DNA of 49,100 nucleotides from Candidatus Stoquefichus sp. (GTDB lineage: Bacteria > Bacillota_I > Bacilli_A > Erysipelotrichales > Coprobacillaceae): the NCBI GenBank assembly GCA_021768625.1, contig JAETUM010000017.1:1-49100 (forward strand), in the 5' to 3' direction. A model generated the notes under the pieces. The model was not told where the DNA came from and did no database searches. It worked only from the letters and a program-made list of their open reading frames with translations. Below, piece by piece: positions 35,403-44,138 of the stretch. The position numbers were made by a program, and so were the translations under genes. Numbering within the stretch: the stretch's first letter is position 1; each line of letters begins with the position of its first letter.

Positions 35403-36026
35403 TTATATTTTAATAATAGTGTCCGCTATTTCTTTCAACTTATCATCATGTGTAACGATAACAATAGTCTTCCCTTTTTCTTTTAACATCATTAATAATG
35501 ACATAACCATATCTCTACTCTCTTTATCAAGTGATCCTGTTGGTTCATCTGCTAAAATGATTTCACTATCATGCAATATAACTCTTGCTATAGCAATTCT
35601 TTGCTTTTGACCACCTGAACATTCACAAACTTTTTTATTCTCATATTTTTCTAACCCAACCATTTTTAAAGTATTTAATATTTTATTTCTATTTTTCTTT
35701 CTATCTTTTATTGTTGGATAAACAATCTCTAAATTATAAAGAACACTTTTATCTTCTAATAAAGCAAAGTTTTGAAACAAAAAACCTATCTTTTCCTTGT
35801 GAATTTTTCGTATATCTCTTTTTACAATTTCTTGATTACTAAGTAATACTTTTCCTTTATCCACAGGTTCAACCAATCCCATAATATTTAACAAAGTTGT
35901 TTTCCCTTGACCAGATTTCCCCATAATAACAACAATTTCATTTTCATTAATACTTAAAGAATAATCATTAAAAATAACTTGATTACCATAAGATTTAAAT
36001 ATATGCTCTAATTGAATAATACTCAT
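35403..36026 (-). CDS. ABC ATPase of a bacteriocin-type export/immunity transporter
   Basis: A 207-aa nucleotide-binding subunit of the MacB/LolD-like group. Walker A GKSGQGKTT, Q-loop FLFQNFALLED, signature CSGGQKQR, Walker B ILADEPTGSLD and switch His IVTHDD are all present. Its length and style resemble the ATPases that pair with DUF1430 (bacteriocin-associated integral membrane) proteins. It starts two bases after the permease stop, so it is co-translated with it. Third gene of the cassette. Confidence 0.88.
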   Translation of the reverse strand: MSIIQLEHIFKSYGNQVIFNDYSLSINENEIVVIMGKSGQGKTTLLNIMGLVEPVDKGKVLLSNQEIVKRDIRKIHKEKIGFLFQNFALLEDKSVLYNLEIVYPTIKDRKKNRNKILNTLKMVGLEKYENKKVCECSGGQKQRIAIARVILHDSEIILADEPTGSLDKESRDMVMSLLMMLKEKGKTIVIVTHDDKLKEIADTIIKI

Positions 36027-36028
36027 AT

Positions 36029-38023
36029 TTATACCTCCTCCAATAACTTTATTTTAGATTTTAATCGATATGTTTTTAAGAAAATATATAAACAATCAAT
36101 AAGTATAAATATAAAGAAATAAATAAACAGTTCATTAATCATTTCTAATTTTATTGATATAAGTAATGGTATAATTAGTGTTAAAAAATCAAAAACATAT
36201 ATTTCTTTAAATATTTGCATATAAGAATACCCATGAATCATTTTTATTGAAATCTCTTTTTCCTTATCTTTAATATACATACTCATCAACAGTTCTAATA
36301 AGAAATAATACACAAAACAATAAATACTCATAAATAGAATATTATCTAAAACCTTTGGATAAATCTGCTCAGTTAAAAAATTCTTAATATATTTGCTATT
36401 TTCCTGAATTTCAATATCACTTTCATCCATTATAGACGATAACAATAACTTATATTCATGAATACTCTTATGATTAGGTAAATAAAAATCTTGGCTAGAA
36501 AATTGATATTCATCATTAACAACTAAAATAATTGGATTTTTTATAGGAAATTCTATGACCAATGACGGATCATAAAAAGTATAACTTTCACTTATATAAG
36601 ATATATCTACATCTAAATCTTGATTATATGTTGCTATATCTATATTATTATATTTTTTTGGAATTAAAAGTGTTGGCTTTTTCACATCTATATGAATATC
36701 ATATAAGTGTAAGAATTCTTGATTAACAATGATGTAAGGTATATAACCTTTTGTATCCTTATTCAATAATATATCTAAAAAATCACATGCAATTGCTCCA
36801 TTATGACATAAAATTTTAGAATATCTTTTATCATCCTTAATATTTTTAATATCATAGACACTATTTATAATCTCTCTTTGATGATAGTAACTAGACAAAA
36901 GTTGATAATATGGATAATTAGGTATCGTACTACTTATAATAAATATCACAAATAAAATCATAAATATTGCCTTATTAATAAGTTGACTAAATACTATAGA
37001 ATTAAATGTCTTCCCATGACTTAAATATGTATACTTTCTAGTTTTATATATAAATAATATAAACATAAAAATTGATACTATAAAAATAGAAATAAAAATA
37101 GCAGTGAATTTCAATAAATCAAAGAAAAATGATATTGTATAACTATTGATACGTGAAACAAAAATACTAAAATAAAAAATGAAAGAAGTGACTAAAACTA
37201 AAACACACAACATTGTTTCCTTCAAATAATAATTTTTAAATATTTCCATCTGGTTATAACCTAGCAAATTAACAATTGTCATTTCTCTATATTGATTATA
37301 AAACATATAAAACATGTAAATAATAAATGACGTACCTAAAAAAATAAAAATAACAATATTATTATTTAATGATTCTTTTTCAATATGATGTTCTGATAAA
37401 CTATCAAAAGATGCATATTGAGTTTCATCTAGATAACCTTGTATTATCTTTTTAAGATTAACTATATCATTTTCATTGTTTATATAAATATAATAATTAA
37501 TATTATCATTAACAGCATGATAGTCCTCAATAAAATTTGCCATGCATCTCTCTTCGTAAACAACTTTATTTCTCTTTAAATAATTATGATCAAACAACAC
37601 ATAATAACCATCTGCATTTGATAAAATATCTGTTGAAATATAACTATGGCTTTTCACCTGAGAAAAATCGACATTTTTACCATTATACTCATATTGACTT
37701 TTTATAAAATTAAAATATATATTTGTAGGATCATATAAATAATTAGAAATAATTTCATAACCATTATCAAGATATTGGTTATATCCTGTTTTGACAACAA
37801 TTTTATTGTCAACTGCATATTCTAATAATTGATTATGTAATTCTGATAATGTATCTCTAGATGTGTTAAATATTGAAAATTCATACACTCTTTTATTTGT
37901 TATTTTTTCCAATACACTCTCTATTTCAAGATAATTTATATCTTCTTGAGATCGCTCTTGAAATAAAACACTAAAAAAGAAAGAGCTTATCAAGAAAATA
38001 ACTAAAAATAACTTTCTTTTCAT
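36029..38023 (-). CDS. Bacteriocin-associated integral membrane protein (DUF1430-like)
   Basis: A 664-aa permease partner. One N-terminal span (LFLVIFLISSFFFSVLF), a long outer domain (about 25-215), a central block of spans (about 222-365), a second outer domain (about 380-545), then the last spans. The outline resembles the DUF1430 / bacteriocin-associated 7-TM family found next to lactococcin-972-like peptides, where it serves export or immunity. The ATG at 38023 follows a GGGGGAG site; the in-frame ATG at 38086 lies inside the peptide gene and has none. Base composition is even more AT-rich than its neighbours, perhaps a sign of transfer. Confidence 0.75.
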   Translation of the reverse strand: MKRKLFLVIFLISSFFFSVLFQERSQEDINYLEIESVLEKITNKRVYEFSIFNTSRDTLSELHNQLLEYAVDNKIVVKTGYNQYLDNGYEIISNYLYDPTNIYFNFIKSQYEYNGKNVDFSQVKSHSYISTDILSNADGYYVLFDHNYLKRNKVVYEERCMANFIEDYHAVNDNINYYIYINNENDIVNLKKIIQGYLDETQYASFDSLSEHHIEKESLNNNIVIFIFLGTSFIIYMFYMFYNQYREMTIVNLLGYNQMEIFKNYYLKETMLCVLVLVTSFIFYFSIFVSRINSYTISFFFDLLKFTAIFISIFIVSIFMFILFIYKTRKYTYLSHGKTFNSIVFSQLINKAIFMILFVIFIISSTIPNYPYYQLLSSYYHQREIINSVYDIKNIKDDKRYSKILCHNGAIACDFLDILLNKDTKGYIPYIIVNQEFLHLYDIHIDVKKPTLLIPKKYNNIDIATYNQDLDVDISYISESYTFYDPSLVIEFPIKNPIILVVNDEYQFSSQDFYLPNHKSIHEYKLLLSSIMDESDIEIQENSKYIKNFLTEQIYPKVLDNILFMSIYCFVYYFLLELLMSMYIKDKEKEISIKMIHGYSYMQIFKEIYVFDFLTLIIPLLISIKLEMINELFIYFFIFILIDCLYIFLKTYRLKSKIKLLEEV

Positions 38024-38039
38024 AAACTCTTCTCCCCCT

Positions 38040-38351
38040 TTATCCATAGTATGCTTCAAATGAATGTTTATGCCCTGTATGATCAAATGATGCTTTTACT
38101 TTTCTCTTTGTAGCAGTTGTTGAAACAGTATTTGCTTCATTACCATAAGAACACCTAGCAATTCCTTCTGCCAATTTATCATTTGCTGATAATACTGTTA
38201 CCCCTGTAACAATAGCATCTTCAGTTGATACAACAACTCCTCTTGCTGCTGCTCTCCCATCACAAGAGAAAAATGTCCACGCATTTACATTTGGAATAGT
38301 TAAAGTTAAAACTGAACCAAGTATCACAAATGTTAAAAAAATTTTTTTCAT
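38040..38351 (-). CDS. Secreted 103-aa peptide, candidate bacteriocin precursor
   Basis: A Sec signal peptide (MKKIFLTFVILGSVLTLTIP, cut probably after VNA, near residue 24) leads to a mature peptide of about 79 residues starting WTFFSC. The mature part has two Cys (one near its start, one in IARCSYG) that could form a disulfide, a Thr/Ala/Val-rich middle and a basic, His-rich end (HTGHKHSFEAYYG). No double-glycine leader. It is followed 16 bases later by a DUF1430-like permease and an ABC ATPase, the layout of lactococcin-972 cassettes, but its sequence is not obviously of that family. It has a perfect AAAGGAGG site. The activity is inferred from context only. Confidence 0.72.
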   Translation of the reverse strand: MKKIFLTFVILGSVLTLTIPNVNAWTFFSCDGRAAARGVVVSTEDAIVTGVTVLSANDKLAEGIARCSYGNEANTVSTTATKRKVKASFDHTGHKHSFEAYYG

Positions 38352-38613
38352 AAATTTATCCTCCTTTATGTTTAATATAAAGGAATTAGACTAATTTAGA
38401 AATCTATACTGTATAAAATACATCATAATTGCATAAAATACATACTCTAAATTGCATTTAATCATATATTAAAAATAATTTCCTAAATATATCTAAATAT
38501 TATTTTATCATATATATTCTTAAAGTTGTCTATATTTAGTAAAAATAAAATAGATTCATTAATAACAATTCTTCTATATTTCTTCACTTATCATAAAATA
38601 TAAAAGATTATAA
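38352..38613 (-). promoter_or_regulatory. Control region of the bacteriocin-like cassette with 20-bp-period direct repeats
   Basis: A 262-base AT-rich spacer. On the plus strand ATAAAATACAT occurs at 38413-38423 and again at 38433-38443, a period of 20 bases (two helical turns); read on the minus strand the match extends to about 14 bases. Such repeats upstream of peptide genes are typical operators (for example LytTR-type regulators in quorum-sensing bacteriocin loci). No perfect -10/-35 is obvious. The upstream half holds nothing else clear. Confidence 0.5.
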
Positions 38614-40845
38614 TCATTCTCTTGTATTTTTATTCTCAAATGCATCTTTCTTTAAAATTCCTTTTAAAGGAAGTAAAGAAATAATAAGTATCATCATGAC
38701 AACAATAAAACTTACTCCTATAATAATCAATGATGTATTTACATGAAATATATATTCCATTTCCATTAAAGCATTATATTTATAATATATATCTAAACCA
38801 TAATAAATACTTCCAAATATAAAACCAATCATAATTGTTATCAATGATTTAAAGAAATAAATTGATCCTATTTCTTTATGAGTCAAACCTAGTAATTGAT
38901 AACATCCTATATCTTCTTTTTGTTTATATAACTCAAATATAAATTGATAAATATAAATAATTGCTAGAGCACCAATAAGTAATAAAGATTGAATATCTGT
39001 TTGAGATACAGAAACTTCTTCTTGATTATAATCAGACAAACTGACTTCATACTTTTGATTAATTCGAGAAAAATCTTGAGAATATGTTATGAGAGCTTGT
39101 GTTCTTTCATGCACATTATCAAAAGAAAGTTCTATTCTTGTATATCCTGTTTCTGGATTATTTTTTAAATAGTTATTGTAATCTTTTTGATTTAGGAATA
39201 CAGAAATATCTTCTTTATCTACAACTTGAACAACTTCATATTCATGTCCCATTATTGTAATATTCTTTATATCTTCATTAATTCCTTTACTATTAATATA
39301 TGTATATGTTAATATGATTTGCCCTGATTGGATATCTTCTAAATGATATTGTTTTTGTAAGTTGGAATCCACACAATATAATGATGGTATATCATAAAAA
39401 GATTCATCTAAGCCATCTGCTAATCTTGTTGAATATTTATCCATTAAAGTTTCTGATGAAATATAGTTATATGAAACCATTGATTGAACATATGGGTTTA
39501 AATTTTTAAAATCATTTTCTATCTCCAAATATGATATTTTCTTATGTAAATCATATTCTATTGTTTGTGTATCTAAACTTATATCATTTTGATTAAATAG
39601 TGTATATTCTACAACATTCATTGTAGTAACTGTGATAATCGTAATTATTAATACTTTTATAATCATTTTCTTTTTAAATGAAATCAATTGACGCCATGAT
39701 AAATATAGCGGTCTCATATTATGCAATTTTTTATAACGATAATAGAAGTATTGAAATTCCTGTCCTTCAAAATTTCCAGTCAACGCCTTTCTTGTAGCAG
39801 CTTTAGCAGGCATCAAATAACTTACAATAGCAATAAATAAAATAATTGTACAATTCCATATAACATCTAAAGGAGAAAGTAATAATGTAACAGGTAATGT
39901 TATAAGTGATGGTAATACTATAGATAAAATGTAAACTATCGATATAGATATAACTATGGGCATAAACGATAATAATAAGCTTTGTAAGAAAACAACATAA
40001 TATATTTGTCGTTGTGTTGCTCCTATACTTCTTAATAATGTATAATCTTTTTGTTTCTTTTCAAATGATGTTAATGTTATACCATAAATAATAGCTAATG
40101 AAACCAATACAATTAACATTTGAATAACTGTTAATGTAAAAGCTATATCAAATGCACCAACAAAATCACTAGAAGTATAATTTGGATCTAGCATTAATTC
40201 TTCGTTATTGTCAATTGTCTCATTTGCTTTTGTTTTCAAATAAAGTTCATAATTATTGGATTGACACATCTCTTGAGAAACAATAATACCATGCTCATTT
40301 TCTTCAATAATACCAACAACTTTAAATTCTCCTACTTTCATATTATTTTGCCCTTCAGGAGTATAAAGCAATTTTATATATTGATTGATTTGATGAGAAT
40401 ATCCCCATCTATCTAATACACTTTTTTCTACAACTATTTCATTTTTTTGTTTAGGCATTCTTCCTTCTAATAATTGTAAAGAAAGAATTGAATAGTCTCC
40501 TTCCAATGCACTCATATTTTCATGTTGATAAGTACTTCCACAATTATAAGTTATACAATGTGGAATATCTTTTAACTTTCTTTTTTCTCCATTGATGAAA
40601 AAGTCACTTTTTTTAAAAGTACCTAAAGAAATATACTCAATATCGACTGTGTTATATACATAAGTATAATTTCCATTTTGTTTTTGATACTCAACATAAC
40701 GTTCGTTTGTTATGAGAGGAGTCAATAAAGAAACTAACATAACAGTCATTGAAACAATAAAAATCGTTATCATCATAATGATAGAATCTTTTTGATGTGT
40801 TTTTAAATCATTAATTGCAAATTTATTTAATATATTATTTCTCAT
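38614..40845 (-). CDS. FtsX-type ABC permease (Bce/Vex/MacB-like)
   Basis: A 743-aa membrane protein. First span near residue 20-45 (SIIMMITIFIVSMTVMLVSLL), outer domain (about 50-210), three spans with FtsX signature (YGITLTSFEKKQKDYTLLRS, then IGATQRQIYYVV), a further span near 400-420 with a second outer domain, and last three spans including YQLLGLTHKEIGSIYFF. The two FtsX halves mark a peptide or antibiotic-peptide transporter. The ATG at 40845 (GGGTGAT site) overlaps the ATPase gene by 11 bases. A two-component system precedes it, as in Bce-like peptide-resistance modules. Confidence 0.87.
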   Translation of the reverse strand: MRNNILNKFAINDLKTHQKDSIIMMITIFIVSMTVMLVSLLTPLITNERYVEYQKQNGNYTYVYNTVDIEYISLGTFKKSDFFINGEKRKLKDIPHCITYNCGSTYQHENMSALEGDYSILSLQLLEGRMPKQKNEIVVEKSVLDRWGYSHQINQYIKLLYTPEGQNNMKVGEFKVVGIIEENEHGIIVSQEMCQSNNYELYLKTKANETIDNNEELMLDPNYTSSDFVGAFDIAFTLTVIQMLIVLVSLAIIYGITLTSFEKKQKDYTLLRSIGATQRQIYYVVFLQSLLLSFMPIVISISIVYILSIVLPSLITLPVTLLLSPLDVIWNCTIILFIAIVSYLMPAKAATRKALTGNFEGQEFQYFYYRYKKLHNMRPLYLSWRQLISFKKKMIIKVLIITIITVTTMNVVEYTLFNQNDISLDTQTIEYDLHKKISYLEIENDFKNLNPYVQSMVSYNYISSETLMDKYSTRLADGLDESFYDIPSLYCVDSNLQKQYHLEDIQSGQIILTYTYINSKGINEDIKNITIMGHEYEVVQVVDKEDISVFLNQKDYNNYLKNNPETGYTRIELSFDNVHERTQALITYSQDFSRINQKYEVSLSDYNQEEVSVSQTDIQSLLLIGALAIIYIYQFIFELYKQKEDIGCYQLLGLTHKEIGSIYFFKSLITIMIGFIFGSIYYGLDIYYKYNALMEMEYIFHVNTSLIIIGVSFIVVMMILIISLLPLKGILKKDAFENKNTRE

Positions 40846-41515
40846 AAGTATCACCCACAATCTTACCATCTTCAATTGTGAGAATACGATCAGCTTGAGA
40901 TGCAATCATATCATCATGTGTAACTAATATTAATGTTTGCTTATATTTTCGTTGAGATAATTTCAATAATGAAACAACTTCCCTAGAACTTTTTGCATCT
41001 AAATTACCTGTTGGTTCATCAGCTAAAATAAGTGCTGGTTTCATTGCTAATGCTCTTGCAATTGCAACTCTTTGTTGTTGCCCTCCACTTAATTCTCTTA
41101 CAAAAGCTGTTTTCTTTTCTTTTAAATCAAGCAATTCTAATAACTCATTTATATAGTCTTCGTCTTCTTTGATATGATCTAAATGCATTGGCAAAACTAT
41201 ATTTTCTATAACATTTAAACTAGAAATCAAATTATAGAATTGAAAAACAAACCCCATTCTTCTTCTGCGATATCTTGATAACTGATCATCACTCATTTCA
41301 TACAACGAATGTCCTTCTAATAAAACAGTACCTTTACTTGGTCTAGTTAAACCTCCCATGACATGTAATAATGATGATTTCCCACTTCCACTTTTACCAA
41401 CAATAGCGACAAAACTTCCTTCTTCAATTGATAATGTTACATCAGATACAGCTTCAATCTTATTTTCATCATATCCATAACTCTTTTTCACATTTTTTAA
41501 TTCTAATATATTCAT
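40835..41515 (-). CDS. ABC ATPase of the FtsX-type transporter
   Basis: A 226-aa ATPase of the MacB/BceA group. Walker A GKSGSGKSS, Q-loop FVFQFYNLISSL, signature LSGGQQQR, Walker B LILADEPTGNLD and LVTHDD are present. The start ATG at 41515 follows a GAGGAGGG site. It pairs with the overlapping permease and lies 39 bases after the kinase gene. Confidence 0.94.
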   Translation of the reverse strand: MNILELKNVKKSYGYDENKIEAVSDVTLSIEEGSFVAIVGKSGSGKSSLLHVMGGLTRPSKGTVLLEGHSLYEMSDDQLSRYRRRRMGFVFQFYNLISSLNVIENIVLPMHLDHIKEDEDYINELLELLDLKEKKTAFVRELSGGQQQRVAIARALAMKPALILADEPTGNLDAKSSREVVSLLKLSQRKYKQTLILVTHDDMIASQADRILTIEDGKIVGDTYEK

Positions 41516-41554
41516 GTTATCCCTCCTCACTTCTACTATAGCCTTTTTTTCTTA

Positions 41555-42583
41555 CTACTTAGTGACTATAAATTTACTTTTTGTTTTTTTATGAGGAAGC
41601 GTAATTTTGAATAATGCTCCATTATGGTTAATCACATCAATATTCCCATGATGATCATCAATAATTCCTTTACTCATTGATAATCCAATCCCTATTCCTT
41701 TTCCTTTCTTTGATTTTCCTTGATAAAATCTTTCAAAAACATGAGGAATGTCTTCTAAATGAAATCCATCTCCATGATCTTGGATATAAATATCAATATA
41801 TGAAGAGTGATTTTCACATGTAATATCAATGATTGAATGATCTTTTTGTTCTATACAATTTTTAAGAATATTTTCAATTGCTTCACTCATCCATTTTTCA
41901 TCACAATAAATAAGATGATGAACATCATGTAATTGAAAATGAACATGATGTTTTTGTTTGAGTGGTTCTAATAAATAATCAATTTGTTCTATAATATTAT
42001 CAAAATAATATTCATCTTTATGATATTCAATACTATGAGATTCTATTTGAGCTAAATGTAACAAAGACTCAATTAAATCTTTGATTTGTTCTGTTTGACT
42101 ATATATATGTAATAATATTTCTTTTTCTTGTGAATCATCTATCATTTCTAATAACATTTCTTCTCTTAAAATCATAGATGTTAATGGTGTTTTTATTTGA
42201 TGTGAAATATCTTCTATATAATCTTTTAAATGAATTTGTTCTTGTTTTAATCTTTCTATCATTGCTTTCATTCGTGTATCTAGAATAGACAAATGAGAAT
42301 ATAAGACTGCTATAGGACTTTCTCCATCAATAATGATAGAAGAATGTTCTTTTTGTTCTAAAATATCTGAAGTTGTTTGAATTAAAATTGAAAAATATTT
42401 TTTTAAACGAAAGATAAAAATAAAATAACTCATGATACCTATTCCTATAAAGATAAAAGTCATTATAAAACAATAAATATTTTGAAAATAAAGTGTTATT
42501 ATCGATAAAATAAAAGCTACTGCAAAAGAAACATATGAAAAGATTGGATATAGTGTTTGACTTTTTACAAATCTTGTCTCCAT
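41555..42583 (-). CDS. Sensor histidine kinase
   Basis: A 342-aa kinase. Two spans (about 13-60) separated by a very short outer loop, as in intramembrane-sensing kinases next to peptide transporters. HisKA has the phosphoacceptor in DISHQIKTPLTSM (about residue 127), and HATPase has NILKNCIEQ (N box), DHGDGF and GIGIGLSMSKGI. The start ATG at 42583 overlaps the regulator's end by 19 bases; a GGGGG site precedes it. With so small an outer part it probably senses through the transporter. Confidence 0.92.
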   Translation of the reverse strand: METRFVKSQTLYPIFSYVSFAVAFILSIITLYFQNIYCFIMTFIFIGIGIMSYFIFIFRLKKYFSILIQTTSDILEQKEHSSIIIDGESPIAVLYSHLSILDTRMKAMIERLKQEQIHLKDYIEDISHQIKTPLTSMILREEMLLEMIDDSQEKEILLHIYSQTEQIKDLIESLLHLAQIESHSIEYHKDEYYFDNIIEQIDYLLEPLKQKHHVHFQLHDVHHLIYCDEKWMSEAIENILKNCIEQKDHSIIDITCENHSSYIDIYIQDHGDGFHLEDIPHVFERFYQGKSKKGKGIGIGLSMSKGIIDDHHGNIDVINHNGALFKITLPHKKTKSKFIVTK

Positions 42584-43230
42584 CTATATCCAATCCCCCT
42601 TACTGTCTCTATATAACTTTTTCCTTGATATGTTCCTAGTTTTTCTCTTAATCTTTTCATATGAACAGATATTGTATTATCCTCAATAAAATTTCCAGTT
42701 TTTTCTTCTACAAGTTCAATTAATCTTTCTCTTGTCATAACAACACCTTGATATTTAATTAAATGAAATAAAATCACATAACCAATAGCAGTTAATTCTA
42801 AAATATTATTATCCTTTTTAACTATATATTGATTCATATCAATATATAAATTTCCTGTTTTAATCACACCTATTTCTTTCTTCATTCTTCTTGATACACA
42901 TTCAATACGTGCTAATAATTCTTTCATGTGAAAAGGTTTCTTAATATAGTCATCTCCACCACATCTTAATGCTTCTACAATTGAATCTTCATCTAATCTT
43001 GCTGTTAAAAATATGATAGGAACTTGCGAAAATTGACGGATTTGTTGACATAAAGATATTCCATTACCATCTGGTAATTGTATATCCATAATAATCAGTT
43101 CTATATCCTCATTAAGAACATCTAATGCTTCTTTAATATTAAAAACTTGCTTCATGTGATATCCTTTTATACCTAAGTATTGTTTTAATACATCTTGTAT
43201 TTCTTGATCATCTTCAACAACTAATATCAT
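42565..43230 (-). CDS. OmpR-family response regulator
   Basis: A 221-aa regulator. Receiver: VVEDDQE, phosphorylated Asp49 in LIIMDIQLPDGNG, and DYIKKPFH. Winged helix at the C-terminus (GYVILFHLIKYQGVVMTRE, NTISVHMKRLREKLG). The ATG at 43230 follows AGGAGGA; the longer frame to 43266 has none. First gene of the four-gene regulator-kinase-ATPase-permease unit. A TATAAT lies at about 43255 on the minus strand. Confidence 0.93.
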   Translation of the reverse strand: MILVVEDDQEIQDVLKQYLGIKGYHMKQVFNIKEALDVLNEDIELIIMDIQLPDGNGISLCQQIRQFSQVPIIFLTARLDEDSIVEALRCGGDDYIKKPFHMKELLARIECVSRRMKKEIGVIKTGNLYIDMNQYIVKKDNNILELTAIGYVILFHLIKYQGVVMTRERLIELVEEKTGNFIEDNTISVHMKRLREKLGTYQGKSYIETVRGIGYRWRQDL

Positions 43231-43268
43231 TTTCAATCCTCCTATATAAAATATATTATAACACAATC

Positions 43269-43293
43269 AAAAAAGAAGATGAAAACATCTTCC
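43269..43293 (-). terminator. Terminator of the C39-like protease gene
   Basis: Perfect arms GAAGATG/CATCTTC with a four-base loop, followed on the minus strand by six T. Confidence 0.9.
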
Positions 43294-43306
43294 TTATATA
43301 TTTATT

Positions 43307-44062
43307 TTAAAGGCTATATGCCCATAAGTTTTTTATTTGATTTCTTATTTGTTCAAAAGTATATCCTTGTTGGCTTTTCTCTACGCTGTTAGGATCATTC
43401 ACATAAAAGTATCCATCTTTATAATCACGTAATACTATGTAATGACCACCTGTTGTAAAAATGCCCTTAGACATACTACAAATAATTGGATGTTGCATTT
43501 GTAAATGTTGAATAATTTGATCTTCATCCAATGGTAATTCTTGCACATTTAAGCCTAAATCCTGTGCACCTTCATTCATAAGCTCCCATGACGTTCCTTG
43601 GGTTGTATAATATCCTCTACGATAAGCATATTGTGCAACATAATAAGGATGATATTGTGAATTTTGTTTTAAGTAACTTGAAACCATTGATAAGCATGTT
43701 GGTCCACAGCCATTAATAGCCATCATATTATTTCCATATGTTTTATATCCCCATCTCTCATCCCATTGTAATAATAATGGCATTTGTTGACTTTTTAATT
43801 CTTGAGATAATAACATTGATGTTTTTTGATTATGTTTTTGAGGATAATTATATACAAAAGAAATTGTTTCTCTATTATTTAAAGCAAGTTTAATGAGTGA
43901 CGATGGATATTCATCTTGATGTTCATATATATAATTCCAAGCACGACTTGTATCATATGAAGCATTCACATCTACATTTTCTTTTAATATAAAATGATCA
44001 ATTGCTAAAATGAGAAATGGTATAATAATAACACCTATAAAAACAATAACTTTTCTTTTCAT
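43307..44062 (-). CDS. C39-like papain-fold peptidase with membrane anchor
   Basis: A 251-aa protein with an N-terminal membrane anchor (VIVFIGVIIIPFLILAI) and an outer peptidase_C39_2-type domain (about 95-251). Catalytic Cys119 lies in MAINGCGPTCLSM, His207 in TTGGHYIVL and the third member in VNDPNS. It is not fused to an ABC transporter, so it is not a classical bacteriocin exporter. Such surface cysteine proteases cut peptides or remodel surface proteins. It follows a two-component system and has its own promoter with 11-bp-period hexamers, so it is probably a target of that regulator. The start ATG follows a GGAGGTAAG site. Confidence 0.85.
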   Translation of the reverse strand: MKRKVIVFIGVIIIPFLILAIDHFILKENVDVNASYDTSRAWNYIYEHQDEYPSSLIKLALNNRETISFVYNYPQKHNQKTSMLLSQELKSQQMPLLLQWDERWGYKTYGNNMMAINGCGPTCLSMVSSYLKQNSQYHPYYVAQYAYRRGYYTTQGTSWELMNEGAQDLGLNVQELPLDEDQIIQHLQMQHPIICSMSKGIFTTGGHYIVLRDYKDGYFYVNDPNSVEKSQQGYTFEQIRNQIKNLWAYSL

Positions 44063-44083
44063 TTCTCTTACCTCCATACTTAT

Positions 44084-44138
44084 AGTATAAAAGAAAGAAA
44101 AAATGATTTTTTTAAGAAATACTTAAGATTTTCTTAAA
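44084..44138 (-). promoter_or_regulatory. Protease promoter with three CiaR-like hexamers
   Basis: On the plus strand TTTAAG (44111-44116), CTTAAG (44122-44127) and CTTAAA (44133-44138) are each separated by exactly five bases. The palindromic character means they also read as TTTAAG/CTTAAG on the minus strand. A likely -10, TATACT, is at 44084-44089, so the repeats lie at and above the -35 region. Streptococcal CiaR binds TTTAAG-N5-TTTAAG. Confidence 0.6.

Noticed and set aside
42327-42593. An 88-codon minus-strand frame within the sensor kinase gene
   Set aside because: It is a shadow frame inside a well-supported kinase gene, with low-complexity Phe/Tyr-rich translation.
43307-44062. A bacteriocin-exporting C39 peptidase-ABC fusion
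   Set aside because: The protein has only a membrane anchor and one papain-like domain, with no ABC domains, and no double-glycine leader peptide gene is nearby.
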